Of a stretch of 9,347 bases of DNA, positions 1 to 8,996 are shown in pieces. This DNA comes from Candidatus Stramentimicrobium fermentans (GTDB taxonomy: Bacteria > Atribacterota > Phoenicimicrobiia > Phoenicimicrobiales > Stramentimicrobiaceae). Where the stretch lies: assembly GCA_012520575.1 (NCBI GenBank), contig JAAYOB010000013.1, positions 1 to 9,347 of the forward strand, read 5' to 3'. Made by a program: the position numbers and the translations under genes. The notes below the pieces were generated by a model. The model made no database searches. It worked only from the letters and a program-made list of their open reading frames with translations, and was not told the origin of the DNA. How positions within the stretch are numbered: the stretch's first letter is position 1; every line of letters starts with the position of its first letter.

Positions 1-1687
1 AGGCGATTCTGTCCTGTTCCAAGGTAATTTCGGATTGGATTTTGGCAGAACCGAGAATTATTTGTAAGGGGCTATTTTCCTTTCTTCGTATTTCATCTTC
101 CAAAATTCGATAGGCATAGATTTTTCTAAGCTTGTCATTGAAGAGGGCAGTGATGGCATAATGGGCTCCAACTCTTGGTAAATCAGTAATGACCGGTTTC
201 ACAAACAATTGGTAAATTTTAGCGCCATTTTGATAGAGAGGGATATTGCTGGGAGCCAATTCTAATTTTTTTAAAAATTCTTCTTCTAAACTAATAGTAT
301 CTAATTCATTGATAAACTGTATTACGCGAGCTGCATATCTTAAATTCTGTATGGTTTCTATGCGGGAAATATCATCAAAAAACCAGCCGCAGCTGGTGTA
401 CATGAGCATGGCATTTCGCTCTAATTCCAAATATTTGAGAGCGCGAACGGTTTCCTCTGTATTGAGAATATGGCGGGCAAATTTTGCTAAAAAATCATGA
501 ATATGTTCAGGAGTACGATTCAGAATTAGATTAATATATTCATTCCTCACTTGCCAGACATCTTTAAAGTACAAGGCAGCACCTTTTTGAAAAATCTCAA
601 TTGCTTCATCACGCAGCCAATCCAGAGTTTCTCGTAATGGTTTACGCCATTTTTGCTGCCAATCGTGATGCCCCCCGGTTTTACAGCCGCAATCGGCTCT
701 CCAACGTTCTATACCATGCAGACAACTCCAGGAGGTATTCTCTGCAATTTGCACCTCATAGGTTGGTGGGTTTAATTCCAGATATTCGCCATAATTGGTT
801 ATCTTAGCCAGTTTATTTTCCTCTAAATGGTGTAGACAGTAGGAGAGTGCCATCTCTCCGAAATGGTGATGGTGTCCAAAAGTCTCTCCATCGGTAGCAA
901 GGTTTACTAATTCTGGAGTTTCGCTGTTCGGTGAAAACTCTGCTACCAAGCGGCGAGCAAAAGTTTCTCCATCTTTTAGTAGATCTCCAAAGCTGAGGTC
1001 GTGTGCCAGGGGGCCATTATAAAAAAATATGCTTATTGATTTTCCGGAGGAAAGTGAACAATGATAAGCTCGTCTGGAATCAATATTTTGGCCAATAATT
1101 TTCTGCCAGGGAGCGTCACTCCCCATTTTTCTGATATGAGCCGCCTGGTTAGGGGCTAAAATAGTATATTTAATGCCGGACTCAGCTAACACTTCCAAGG
1201 TTTCGTAATTAACAGCCGTCTCCGGTAGCCACATTCCTTCCGGGAAGCGCCCAAATCGCTTCTGAAAGTCTCTGATTCCCCACCATACCTGGGTAAGTTT
1301 ATCCTGTCTGTTAGCCAGAGGCATTATCATATGGTTGTAAGACTGGGCAATGGCTGAGCCATGGCCATTAAATCTTTTTTGACTGGTTTTATCTGCCTCC
1401 AGTATGGTACTATAGATTCCCGGCTGATGTTTTTCTAACCAGGCCAACAGTGTAGGTCCAAAATTAAAGCTGATCTGAGTATAGTTATTAACAATTTTGG
1501 TGATATTCCCTTTTTTATCTAATATGCGGGAGGTGGCATTAGCTTTATAACATTCCTCGGTAATCCTCTCATTCCAATCATGGTAGGGGTGGGCTGAATC
1601 CTGCAGTTCAACATCTTCTAACCAGGGGTTTTCACGGGGTGGTTGATAGAAATGACTATGGATGCAGATGTATCGATTCTTACTCAT
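1..1687 (-). CDS. GH57 family glycoside hydrolase/transferase with DUF3536-like C-terminal part (3' end outside window)
   Basis: The frame is open from ATG at 1687 to the left edge: 562 full codons with no stop, so the gene is cut by the window and is not shown to be broken. The N-terminal half carries the GH57 signature blocks: HSHFYQPP at residues 10-17, GHGSAIAQSYNH at about 108-119, MWLPETAVN at 152-160 with Glu156 as the expected nucleophile, and ATDGETFGHHHH at 264-275 with Asp266 as the expected proton donor. A RADCGC stretch follows (330-335), and from about residue 400 there is a helical region like DUF3536. GH57 enzymes use a retaining mechanism on alpha-glucans (branching, 4-alpha-glucanotransfer, amylopullulan cleavage); the activity of the DUF3536-bearing branch is not settled. 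No signal peptide is seen, so it is probably cytosolic. It is the fourth gene of the GlgE-pathway operon, 41 nt after glgB, which suggests remodelling of the same glucan. Its start is supported by AAGGAG at 1701-1706, 13-14 nt upstream. Family assignment is firm; substrate is unknown. Confidence 0.9.
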   Translation of the reverse strand, partial: MSKNRYICIHSHFYQPPRENPWLEDVELQDSAHPYHDWNERITEECYKANATSRILDKKGNITKIVNNYTQISFNFGPTLLAWLEKHQPGIYSTILEADKTSQKRFNGHGSAIAQSYNHMIMPLANRQDKLTQVWWGIRDFQKRFGRFPEGMWLPETAVNYETLEVLAESGIKYTILAPNQAAHIRKMGSDAPWQKIIGQNIDSRRAYHCSLSSGKSISIFFYNGPLAHDLSFGDLLKDGETFARRLVAEFSPNSETPELVNLATDGETFGHHHHFGEMALSYCLHHLEENKLAKITNYGEYLELNPPTYEVQIAENTSWSCLHGIERWRADCGCKTGGHHDWQQKWRKPLRETLDWLRDEAIEIFQKGAALYFKDVWQVRNEYINLILNRTPEHIHDFLAKFARHILNTEETVRALKYLELERNAMLMYTSCGWFFDDISRIETIQNLRYAARVIQFINELDTISLEEEFLKKLELAPSNIPLYQNGAKIYQLFVKPVITDLPRVGAHYAITALFNDKLRKIYAYRILEDEIRRKENSPLQIILGSAKIQSEITLEQDRIA

Positions 1688-1700
1688 TTTAGTTAAATTT

Positions 1701-1706
1701 CTCCTT
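1701..1706 (-). promoter_or_regulatory. Ribosome binding site of the GH57 gene
   Basis: AAGGAG on the minus strand lies just after the glgB stop codon and 14 nt before the ATG at 1687. The spacing is longer than optimal, but no other in-frame start exists nearby, so it supports this start. Confidence 0.6.
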
Positions 1707-1732
1707 AATCCTTTTTAAGCTATCAAGATTAA
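1705..1732 (-). repeat. Inverted repeat spanning the glgB stop and the GH57 ribosome binding site
   Basis: TTAATC (minus strand 1727-1732) and GATTAA (1705-1710) are exact inverted arms that could form a weak stem of about 8 bp including one wobble pair. One arm overlaps the glgB stop codon and the other touches the AAGGAG of the GH57 gene. No U-run follows, so it is not an intrinsic terminator; it might modulate translation of the last gene. Confidence 0.25.
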
Positions 1733-3657
1733 ATTTTCATTTTTTTAAAGAAGAGAATGCCCAGTGGCGGAAGGGTAATATTCAGCGAATAATCATTCCC
1801 ATGGCTGGGTATGGGTTTAGCGGTTGCCTTGCCCATATTGCCATGTCCGCTGCCCCCATAGGTAGAGGCATCACTATTTAAACATTCCTGCCAGATACCT
1901 TTTTCCGGTACCCCGATTCGATAATTAGTCCAGGGGGTCGGTACAAAGTTACAGGTAACCAAGATCTGTTCTTTACCATCTTTGCTCTTTCTTAAAAACA
2001 CCAATACGCTATGCTCATTATCATTGCTTTCCAGCCATTGAAAACCGTCACTTTCAAAATCAACTTCGTGAAGCGCTTTTTCTTGACGGTAAAATTGGTT
2101 GAGGTCTTTAATCCAGCTCTGTATACCTTGATGTGAAGAATATTTTAACAAATGCCAATCTAAGGAGTGGTCATGTCGCCATTCCTGGCGCTGACCGAAC
2201 TCGCTGCCCATAAAGAGCAGTTTCTTTCCGGGGTGAGCGTAAAGGTAGCCAAAGAGCAGTCGTAAGCCGGCAAATTTTTGCCAGTCATCTCCGGGCATCT
2301 TTTCCAATAAAGATTTTTTGCCATGCACTACCTCATCATGTGATAGCGATAGAAGGAAGTTTTCATTAAAGGCATATAAAAGACTGAAAGTAAGTTCCCG
2401 ATGGTGGTATTTGCGATAGATGGGGTCTCGGCTTAAATAGGAGAGAGTATCGTGCATCCAGCCCATATTCCATTTCATACCAAAACCGAGTCCTCCTGTA
2501 TAAGTGGGACGAGAAACCATAGGCCAGTCGGTAGACTCCTCAGCAATCATCTGAATATCGGGAAAGAAGTGGTAGGCCGTCTCATTCAGTTTTTTTAAAA
2601 AGGAAATAGCTTCCAGATTTTCCCTGCCTCCATATTTATTGGGAATCCATTCACCTTCCTTCCGAGAATAATCCAGATAGAGCATAGAGGCAACTGCATC
2701 TACCCTTAAGCCGTCGGCATGGTAATGGTCGAGCCAGAATAGTGCACTGCTGATGAGGAATGCCCGCACCTCATTGCGGCTATAGTTAAAGATGTAACTC
2801 TTCCAATCGGGGTGGAAGCCCTGCCTGGGGTCAGCGTGTTCATAGAGATGGGTACCGTCAAAGTAGATTAAACCATGCTCATCACCGGGGAAGTGAGAGG
2901 GAACCCAATCTAAGATTACTCCTATTTCGCGTTGATGTAGATAATCGATTAAAAACATTAAATCTTGCGGTGTGCCATAACGGCTGGTTGGGGAAAAGTA
3001 ACCCATGGTTTGATATCCCCAGGAGCCATAAAAAGGGTGTTCCATTATTGGCAATAATTCTACATGGGTAAAACCGTTTTCCTTACAGTATTGAGCAAGT
3101 TTTGGGGCTATTTCTCGATAACTCAGGAAAGTGTTTTCCGGTTCTAATTTTCTCTGCCAGGAGCCGAGATGGACCTCATAGATAGAAAAAGGTTGGTTTA
3201 ATCGATTCCTCTTTTTACGCAATTCTAGCCACTTTTGGTCTCGCCACCGGTATTCTAAATCCCAGATAATGGATGCAGTTAAAGGTGGTTTTTCTCCATA
3301 GAAGGCGAAAGGGTCTTGTTTGTCAACTTGATACTGTTGAAATCTCGATTTGATATGGTACTTATATTTAGCACCTTTTTCCAGATTAGAGATAGTTCCT
3401 TCCCAGATGCCACTGCCAATATGAATCTGTTTCAGAGGGTGAGAACCATGGCGCCACTCGTTGAAATCTCCTATAACAGAAACATACTCGGCATTGGGAG
3501 CCCAAACTGCAAAATGCACACTTTTTTTCTTTTTATTAACTATTATATGTGCCCCTAAATGGCGGTATAATTGATAATGGGTACCTTCGTTAAACAGAAA
3601 AACATCATCATGATTAAAAATAGATTGGTTATATAAAATATTATTCTTCTTTTTCAC
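1729..3657 (-). CDS. glgB: 1,4-alpha-glucan branching enzyme (GH13_9)
   Basis: This 642-residue enzyme cuts alpha-1,4-glucan chains and rejoins them through alpha-1,6 links, here making the branches of the glucan elongated by GlgE. The layout is the short GlgB form: a single N-terminal CBM48-type domain (about residues 20-115, with [22 protein letters not shown]), the GH13 barrel (about 155-530), and a C-terminal beta domain ending in the typical [17 protein letters not shown]. Catalytic residues are visible: nucleophile Asp320 in [13 protein letters not shown], acid/base Glu373 in IAEESTDWP, and Asp441 in [12 protein letters not shown]. The YGSWGYQ and VPSHFP motifs are also present. The start is GTG at 3657, inside the end of the maltokinase frame, giving a 17-nt overlap and suggesting translational coupling; GAGGTG at 3671-3676 is the likely ribosome binding site. 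The N terminus preceding [12 protein letters not shown] fits the family, so the start is plausible. No missing key residues or frameshifts are seen. Confidence 0.97.
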   Translation of the reverse strand: MKKKNNILYNQSIFNHDDVFLFNEGTHYQLYRHLGAHIIVNKKKKSVHFAVWAPNAEYVSVIGDFNEWRHGSHPLKQIHIGSGIWEGTISNLEKGAKYKYHIKSRFQQYQVDKQDPFAFYGEKPPLTASIIWDLEYRWRDQKWLELRKKRNRLNQPFSIYEVHLGSWQRKLEPENTFLSYREIAPKLAQYCKENGFTHVELLPIMEHPFYGSWGYQTMGYFSPTSRYGTPQDLMFLIDYLHQREIGVILDWVPSHFPGDEHGLIYFDGTHLYEHADPRQGFHPDWKSYIFNYSRNEVRAFLISSALFWLDHYHADGLRVDAVASMLYLDYSRKEGEWIPNKYGGRENLEAISFLKKLNETAYHFFPDIQMIAEESTDWPMVSRPTYTGGLGFGMKWNMGWMHDTLSYLSRDPIYRKYHHRELTFSLLYAFNENFLLSLSHDEVVHGKKSLLEKMPGDDWQKFAGLRLLFGYLYAHPGKKLLFMGSEFGQRQEWRHDHSLDWHLLKYSSHQGIQSWIKDLNQFYRQEKALHEVDFESDGFQWLESNDNEHSVLVFLRKSKDGKEQILVTCNFVPTPWTNYRIGVPEKGIWQECLNSDASTYGGSGHGNMGKATAKPIPSHGNDYSLNITLPPLGILFFKKMKI

Positions 3658-6600
3658 TGTTAATTTTTTTCACCTCGAAGAGAAGACCTTTTAAGGGTAT
3701 TGCTAGCCAGTCGGGCCTGTTGTCCATCTCATATCTTATCTCATATGTTACTTTTTCCAATAGGTATATATTTAACAATTGGCTTATTTCTAATTGGTTT
3801 TTCGGGATAAGGGTCTGTTGAATATGCTCGAAATATGCATTCAAAAATACCTTGCTGATATAAAAAATCCATAGTTTAGCCCATTGTTCCAGTTTATCAT
3901 AATCACCGCCGGTAATCTTTTTTTGCAGCGGTGGGGTAAAGGCGGCATAATAAAAAGAGCGCAACATACCGGCTACATCCTTTAAGGGACAGTGTTTCAA
4001 TCTCCTTACTCCCAGTGGTCTCGCTGGTTCACCTTCAAAATCAATAATATAGAAATCATTCCCGGTATAGAGAACCTGTCCGAGATGGTAATCACCATGT
4101 ATTCTAATTTTCTTAGCATCAAGCTTCTGGGTGGTAATTTGCCGGCTATAGGTGATTATTTGTGATTCCAGAGAGAGAACTTTTTGCAGGTCTTCCTGTA
4201 TTGTTTCCGGGTATAGTTTATAATTTTTCTTCAAGGAAAGGAATACTCTTTTCACCAGACTCTGTAATGATTGAAAGACTGATCTCTGGTAAAGTGTGGA
4301 AAATGATTCTGGCTTAAACTCTCGGTCTTGTGTGGAGCTGCCCAGTGTATTATGCAATTCGGCGGTTCTTTTTCCCAGAAGGGAGACCATTTCTATAAAG
4401 GGTACTTCAATTAGTTCTTGTATTTCTTCTGGTATATCTTGCTCTATATTCGGGAAGAAAGAATCAGGAAGAGAGGGTTGGCTGGGTTGAGACAAGACCT
4501 TTTCGTAGTATCTGACAAGATAATCCTGAGCTAGTTCCCAAGCACTGCCTTCATTAGGAATAAAGGGAGATAACATACCCAGGGTAATTTGGGAGCCATC
4601 TTTTTTCCAATATTCCAGAGCACCGGCAAAAGAAGGAGTATTTTGAAAATAAGTTTTTTTAGAGAGATACTTAGTAAGTTCTAAATCAGGATTGATGCCC
4701 TCATCCAATTTTCGGAATAGCTTTAAGATTAATGTGCGATCATAAAGTATAGAGGAATTACTCTGTTCCGTAGTAAGCAGATGCGATTGTTCAACTCTGT
4801 TGATAAGTTTAGTCAGTCCCTTAAAATACTTACCGGGATAAGCTTTTAATTTTCCTTCTACACCTCCAACAATATGTCTATGGGCAATTAATTGTAATAG
4901 AGTTTGATGAAAAGACTCATCTAGCGTTGCATCATAGATAAAACCTTCCTGTGTGTCTGATTGATATTGCAGCAAGATAGATTGTGGTTTTTCTATCAGG
5001 AGTTCATGGGCGTACTCAATTGAGGCAAAAGAGAGCGGGATGGAATAGATTTCTTCGGATGCCGCAGAATAATTTACCTTTAACAGGAGCAGAATGTTCA
5101 CACTGTTTTTCTGTGGCAAGGTGAGAACCTCGCTAATGCTTATTTTTAAAATTCTTTGTGATTTACTACCAAACCATCTCTGCTCTTTTAAAAATTGCGG
5201 GAAGACCTCATTTTCCATCCTTTTTCTTAACTGTCCCTTGGTATTGAATAGTTGCGTCCAGTCTACATCGGACTTTATCATAGGGATTTCTCTGACCGTT
5301 TTTGTCGAAGAAACATCTTCCTCTTTTTGTAGTATAAACCAGAAATAATCATAGAACCCCAGGGTCATAATATAGGGTTTTTCCTGTATAGTGGGAAAAG
5401 GGTTCTTACTGAAGAGCTCAACAGGAGTATAGCCGGCATAAGAGGCAAGATTTATTTCTACTACCTGGGAGAATCGAGAAAGGTTTACTACAACTAATAT
5501 GGTTTCCTGTTCATACTTTCTTAGAAAGACGAGAACTTTAGAATTGTCAGAGTGTAAAAACTCAAGGGTGCCTCGGCTAAAGGCTTTGTAATTTTTACGC
5601 ATATTAATAACCCTTTTCATCCACCAGAGGAGAGAGGTCTGATTCTGTTCCTGAGTCTCAACATTTACGGTCTCATAATGGTAGGCAGGGTCGATGATAG
5701 TCGGTAGATAAAGCTGCTGGGGGTTAGCCCGGGAAAATCCGGCATTACGGTCAGGACTCCATTGCATAGGAGTCCTGACTCCATCTCGGTCTCCTAAAAA
5801 GTGATTATCTCCCATACCTATTTCATCGCCATAGTAAAGGGTAGGTGTGCCGGGAAGTGAGAATAGCAAAATATTCATAATCTCAATTTTACGGCGGTGA
5901 TTTTCCATAAGAGGAGCCAAGCGTCTTCTTATGCCTAAATTAATTCTAGCAGTCTTATCTTTGGCGTAAACCCGATACATGTAGTCTCGTTCTTCATCGG
6001 TAACCATCTCCAATGTTAACTCATCGTGATTTCGTAAAAAGAGAGCCCATTGACAATTATCGGGAATAGGAGGAGTCTGTTCTAAAATATCAATAATAGG
6101 GAAACGATCTTCCATTCTAAAAGCCATAAACATACGGGGCATAAGTGGGAAATGAAAGGCCATATGGCAGGCATCGCCATCACCAAAATAAAGAACGGTA
6201 TCTTCCGGCCATTGGTTAGCTTCTGCCAGAATCATACGGTTAGCATATTTTTTGTCAACATGTGCTCGCATTTTCTTTAAAAAATCTAATGATTCAGGCA
6301 GATTTTCGCAATTAGTACCTTCCCGTTCAAAAAGATAAGGGACTGCATCTAACCGTACACCATCAACACCCATCTCAAACCAGAAATCGAGTACTTTTAA
6401 AATAGCTTCTTGCACTTCCGGATTATCATAGTTCAGGTCCGGCTGATGGGAATAGAAACGGTGCCAAAAATATAATCCGTTTTCAGGATCTCTGGTCCAA
6501 TTAGAAGTCTCAAAATCCTGGAAGATAATACGTGTATCTAAATATTTATCCGGGGTTTCACTCCAGACATAAAAATCTCGCCATCTCTTAGGAGCATCTT

Positions 6601-6973
6601 TTTTCCGAGCCCGTTGAAACCATTGGTGTTGGTCTGAGGTATGGTTGAGTACCAGCTCAATAACCACCTTTAACTCCCGGCGATGGGCTTCTTTTAAAAA
6701 TTTTTTGAATTGAGCCATAGTGCCGTAAAGAGGGTGAATACTGGTATAATCAGCAATATCATAACCATCATCTTTTAATGGTGAAGGGAAAAAGGGCAGC
6801 AGCCAGATAGTATTTATACCCAAACTTTCCAGATAGTCAAGTTTTTCTATGAGACCCTTAAAATCACCTACACCATCACCATCTTTATCATAAAAGGTTT
6901 TGACATGCAGCTCATAGATAATAGCATCCTTGTACCATAAAGGGTTCTCTGAAAATTTTTTCTGACTAAACAT
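3641..6973 (-). CDS. treS: Trehalose synthase-maltokinase fusion protein (TreS-Mak)
   Basis: This bifunctional protein is 1110 residues long from the chosen start. Residues 1 to about 550 are a GH13_16 trehalose synthase that interconverts trehalose and maltose: it opens with [18 protein letters not shown] and shows nucleophile Asp209 in [11 protein letters not shown], acid/base Glu251 in [11 protein letters not shown], Asp317 in [13 protein letters not shown], and [15 protein letters not shown]. After a short linker, about 570-1110 are a maltokinase (Pep2/Mak) that makes maltose-1-phosphate with [13 protein letters not shown] at about 598-607 in its N-terminal lobe, the catalytic loop [11 protein letters not shown] with Asp961, and the metal-binding IDFEGEP with Asp978. 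Such fusions are known in GlgE-pathway bacteria. The product feeds GlgE, encoded just upstream. ATG at 6973 is preferred because AGGAGG sits 6 nt before it; an in-frame TTG at 7000 would add nine residues (MIILVRRKT) not expected in TreS and would place the Shine-Dalgarno inside the gene. The 3' end overlaps glgB. Probably cytosolic. Confidence 0.96.
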   Translation of the reverse strand: MFSQKKFSENPLWYKDAIIYELHVKTFYDKDGDGVGDFKGLIEKLDYLESLGINTIWLLPFFPSPLKDDGYDIADYTSIHPLYGTMAQFKKFLKEAHRRELKVVIELVLNHTSDQHQWFQRARKKDAPKRWRDFYVWSETPDKYLDTRIIFQDFETSNWTRDPENGLYFWHRFYSHQPDLNYDNPEVQEAILKVLDFWFEMGVDGVRLDAVPYLFEREGTNCENLPESLDFLKKMRAHVDKKYANRMILAEANQWPEDTVLYFGDGDACHMAFHFPLMPRMFMAFRMEDRFPIIDILEQTPPIPDNCQWALFLRNHDELTLEMVTDEERDYMYRVYAKDKTARINLGIRRRLAPLMENHRRKIEIMNILLFSLPGTPTLYYGDEIGMGDNHFLGDRDGVRTPMQWSPDRNAGFSRANPQQLYLPTIIDPAYHYETVNVETQEQNQTSLLWWMKRVINMRKNYKAFSRGTLEFLHSDNSKVLVFLRKYEQETILVVVNLSRFSQVVEINLASYAGYTPVELFSKNPFPTIQEKPYIMTLGFYDYFWFILQKEEDVSSTKTVREIPMIKSDVDWTQLFNTKGQLRKRMENEVFPQFLKEQRWFGSKSQRILKISISEVLTLPQKNSVNILLLLKVNYSAASEEIYSIPLSFASIEYAHELLIEKPQSILLQYQSDTQEGFIYDATLDESFHQTLLQLIAHRHIVGGVEGKLKAYPGKYFKGLTKLINRVEQSHLLTTEQSNSSILYDRTLILKLFRKLDEGINPDLELTKYLSKKTYFQNTPSFAGALEYWKKDGSQITLGMLSPFIPNEGSAWELAQDYLVRYYEKVLSQPSQPSLPDSFFPNIEQDIPEEIQELIEVPFIEMVSLLGKRTAELHNTLGSSTQDREFKPESFSTLYQRSVFQSLQSLVKRVFLSLKKNYKLYPETIQEDLQKVLSLESQIITYSRQITTQKLDAKKIRIHGDYHLGQVLYTGNDFYIIDFEGEPARPLGVRRLKHCPLKDVAGMLRSFYYAAFTPPLQKKITGGDYDKLEQWAKLWIFYISKVFLNAYFEHIQQTLIPKNQLEISQLLNIYLLEKVTYEIRYEMDNRPDWLAIPLKGLLFEVKKINSEKEE
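3671..3676 (-). promoter_or_regulatory. Ribosome binding site of glgB
   Basis: GAGGTG on the minus strand lies within the last codons of treS-mak, 13 nt upstream of the GTG start of glgB at 3657. It is the only good purine-rich site near that start and supports a GTG initiation nested in the preceding gene. Confidence 0.55.
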
Positions 6974-6979
6974 AGTTTT

Positions 6980-6985
6980 CCTCCT
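6980..6985 (-). promoter_or_regulatory. Strong Shine-Dalgarno that sets the treS-mak start and overlaps the glgE stop
   Basis: A perfect AGGAGG on the minus strand is 6 nt upstream of ATG at 6973. Its first bases belong to the TAG stop codon of glgE (6984-6986, read TAGGAGG). This arrangement favours re-initiation by ribosomes finishing glgE and decides for the ATG over the upstream TTG at 7000. Confidence 0.85.
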
Positions 6986-8987
6986 AACTAAAATAATCAA
7001 ATTGTTGTTCTTTTTTGAGCTGTTTCTTTATTCTAATGATATGAGCCGGTAATATATTAGGATTCAGTTCTACATAGTTATATTCGCCCTGCCATATGTA
7101 TTTTCCTCCACCCAACAAATCATGGGCCAGGAAAGACTCTCTTGGGGAGATGCCTAATTCGAAAAGGGGCACTTTCACCCATCCGGATTGAGTATAATTT
7201 TGGTCTAAATTAATCACTACCAAGATAGCATCATTGCCCTCTTCGTTAAACTTGGCGAAATAGAGTAATTGATTGTTTTCCACCGGTAAGAACCGTATAT
7301 TATCAATTCTTTGGAATTCGGGATTTTCCTCCCTGATACGATTGATAGCAGCAAAAAATTCTCTGGTACTCTCCTTTACTTCTTCAGGCCGCCAATGTTT
7401 AATCTCATATTTTTCAGAATCGAGATATTCTTCTTTACCAGGTAAGGGTGTATTGATAAAACGTTCATAGGGTGGCCCATAAATCCCGTAATTAGGAGAA
7501 AGTGTTGCCGCTAATAAGAATCTAATAAGAAATGCCGGCTTATTACTATTCTGCAAATATTCAGAGAGAATATCGGGAGTGTTAGGCCAAAAATTGGGTC
7601 GGAAATATTCTTTTACTTCAGTCTGACTCAATTCGGTCAGATAATCAATAAATTCCTGTTTGGTATTTCGCCAGGTAAAATAGGTGTAGGACTGAGTAAA
7701 GCCCAATTTTGCCAGACGGTACATTACTTTGGGCCGGGTAAAGGCTTCCGATAAAAAAATTACTTCGGGATAATCACTTTTGATCTCTGTTATCAGCCAC
7801 TCCCAGAAGAGAAATGGTTTGGTATGAGGATTGTCAACTCTAAAGATTTTCACCCCTTGTTTAATCCAGAAAAGTACAATGTTTTTTAGCTCTTCCCAGA
7901 GCTCTTTCCATTGTTCAGTCTCAAAGTTAAAAGGAACAATATCTTCGTATTTCTTAGGTGGATTCTCAGCATATTGGATAGTGCCATCAACCCGCCAACG
8001 AAACCACTCGGGGTGTTCTGTAATATAAGGATGGTCTGGCGAACATTGAAAGGCCAGGTCTAATGCAATTTCCATGCCATATTCCTGAGTTTTTTGGATT
8101 ACCCGCTGAAAATCTTTCCAGCTTCCAAGCTCGGGGTGTAAAGCCATATGCCCGCCCAATTCATTGCCGATTGCCCAGGGGCTGCCCGGGTCATCGGTTT
8201 CAGCAACAATGGAATTATTTTTCCCCTTGCGATGCGTTCTACCTATAGGATGAATCGGAGGAAAATAAAGGACATTGAATCCCATATTGGCAATTTCCGG
8301 AATCCAATTCAAACAATCCCGGAAAGTGCCGTGAGAGCCCGGTTTAGGAGAGCAGGAGCGGGGAAATAGTTCATACCAGGCGCTAAATCCGGCTCTTTTT
8401 CGGTCTACCGTTACTCCTAATCTTTGCCCATAGGTAGTGACATGATTAGACAAAGGATACTGCATTAAAAACTCATCATCTAATTCTTTTTCTAACAGCT
8501 TTATTATTATATTTTGGTCTTCACCTTCTTGGATAAGGGTTATAATCTCCTGCAGGGCAGCTTTCTTATTAGGCTCTTTAATTTTAGCGGACAGTCCGTC
8601 CAAAAGTGAAAGTCCACTCTTTAAATCAACCGAAATATTACCGGAGGTCGCAGCCTTTTTTTGAATATCCTGCCGCCAGGTGGTTAAATGGTCTACCATT
8701 GCCTCAATGGTGTATTCATAAATACCCGGCTCAGGAACGGTAAATTCACCCTGCCAAAGATCTTTTGCTATAACCATCATGGAATTTTTTTGCCAATTTC
8801 GTTGCCTTTTTTTGCGAAAAAGCAGATAAGCCCGCACTTCATCATGCCCATCGGCATAAATGTTGGCAGTAACCCTTACGGTTTCTCCTTCAACCCTACG
8901 AATGGCAAATCTGCCATTATTAATTTCCGGTTGTACATTTTCAACAACAACCCGTTGTTTCCCATCGATCTTATTTAAATTTATAAT
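6984..8987 (-). CDS. glgE: Alpha-1,4-glucan:maltose-1-phosphate maltosyltransferase (GlgE), with a non-canonical start
   Basis: GlgE (GH13_3) transfers maltosyl units from maltose-1-phosphate to the non-reducing end of alpha-1,4-glucan, releasing phosphate. Numbering from ATT at 8987 (667 residues, close to the usual 660-700), the N-terminal beta domain has RVVVENVQPEINNGRFAIRRVEGETV (split here as RVVVENVQPEI then NNGRFAIRRVEGETV) and ADGHDEVRAYLLFR, then GIYEYTIEAMVDHLTTWR. The barrel has AWYELFPRS, FPPIHPIGRTHRKGKNN, nucleophile Asp385 in FRVDNPHTKPF, acid/base Glu414 in FLSEAFTRPKVM, and Asp472 in NTPDIL. The spacing of these three residues fits the characterised Streptomyces enzyme (394/423/480). 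The first in-frame GTG, at 8837, would delete about 50 conserved residues, yet no ATG, GTG or TTG lies in frame between the upstream stop (9021-9023) and 8837. ATT at 8987 is chosen because GAGG at 8997-9000 is 9 nt upstream; ATA 8984, ATC 8969 or an indel near 8961-8965 are alternatives. It is the first gene of the operon. Function is firm; the start is not. Confidence 0.95.
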   Translation of the reverse strand: MINLNKIDGKQRVVVENVQPEINNGRFAIRRVEGETVRVTANIYADGHDEVRAYLLFRKKRQRNWQKNSMMVIAKDLWQGEFTVPEPGIYEYTIEAMVDHLTTWRQDIQKKAATSGNISVDLKSGLSLLDGLSAKIKEPNKKAALQEIITLIQEGEDQNIIIKLLEKELDDEFLMQYPLSNHVTTYGQRLGVTVDRKRAGFSAWYELFPRSCSPKPGSHGTFRDCLNWIPEIANMGFNVLYFPPIHPIGRTHRKGKNNSIVAETDDPGSPWAIGNELGGHMALHPELGSWKDFQRVIQKTQEYGMEIALDLAFQCSPDHPYITEHPEWFRWRVDGTIQYAENPPKKYEDIVPFNFETEQWKELWEELKNIVLFWIKQGVKIFRVDNPHTKPFLFWEWLITEIKSDYPEVIFLSEAFTRPKVMYRLAKLGFTQSYTYFTWRNTKQEFIDYLTELSQTEVKEYFRPNFWPNTPDILSEYLQNSNKPAFLIRFLLAATLSPNYGIYGPPYERFINTPLPGKEEYLDSEKYEIKHWRPEEVKESTREFFAAINRIREENPEFQRIDNIRFLPVENNQLLYFAKFNEEGNDAILVVINLDQNYTQSGWVKVPLFELGISPRESFLAHDLLGGGKYIWQGEYNYVELNPNILPAHIIRIKKQLKKEQQFDYFS

Positions 8988-8996
8988 TTTAACAAT

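Noticed and set aside
246-807. Plus-strand open frames at 246-500 and 601-807
   Set aside because: They lie antisense to the GH57 gene, whose frame carries clear family motifs; the plus-strand products have no recognisable domain and no ribosome binding site.
3316-5348. Plus-strand open frames at 3316-3558, 4296-4490 and 5094-5348
   Set aside because: Antisense shadows of glgB and treS-mak with low-complexity, Phe/Ser/Cys-rich products and no family features.
8835-8837. GTG at 8837 as the glgE start
   Set aside because: It would cut into the conserved N-terminal domain in the middle of ADGHDEVRAYLLFR, and it has no good Shine-Dalgarno upstream.
8879-8965. Short leader peptide from ATG 8965 (29 codons, out of frame with glgE)
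   Set aside because: No Shine-Dalgarno, no regulatory codon run typical of an attenuator, and its DNA encodes conserved GlgE residues in the other frame; kept only as part of the frameshift/indel finding.
7273-8978. Plus-strand open frames at 7273-7470, 7831-8028, 8063-8248, 8148-8369 and 8688-8978
   Set aside because: Antisense to glgE, including its non-ATG N-terminal extension; two of them overlap each other in different frames, as expected of chance frames.
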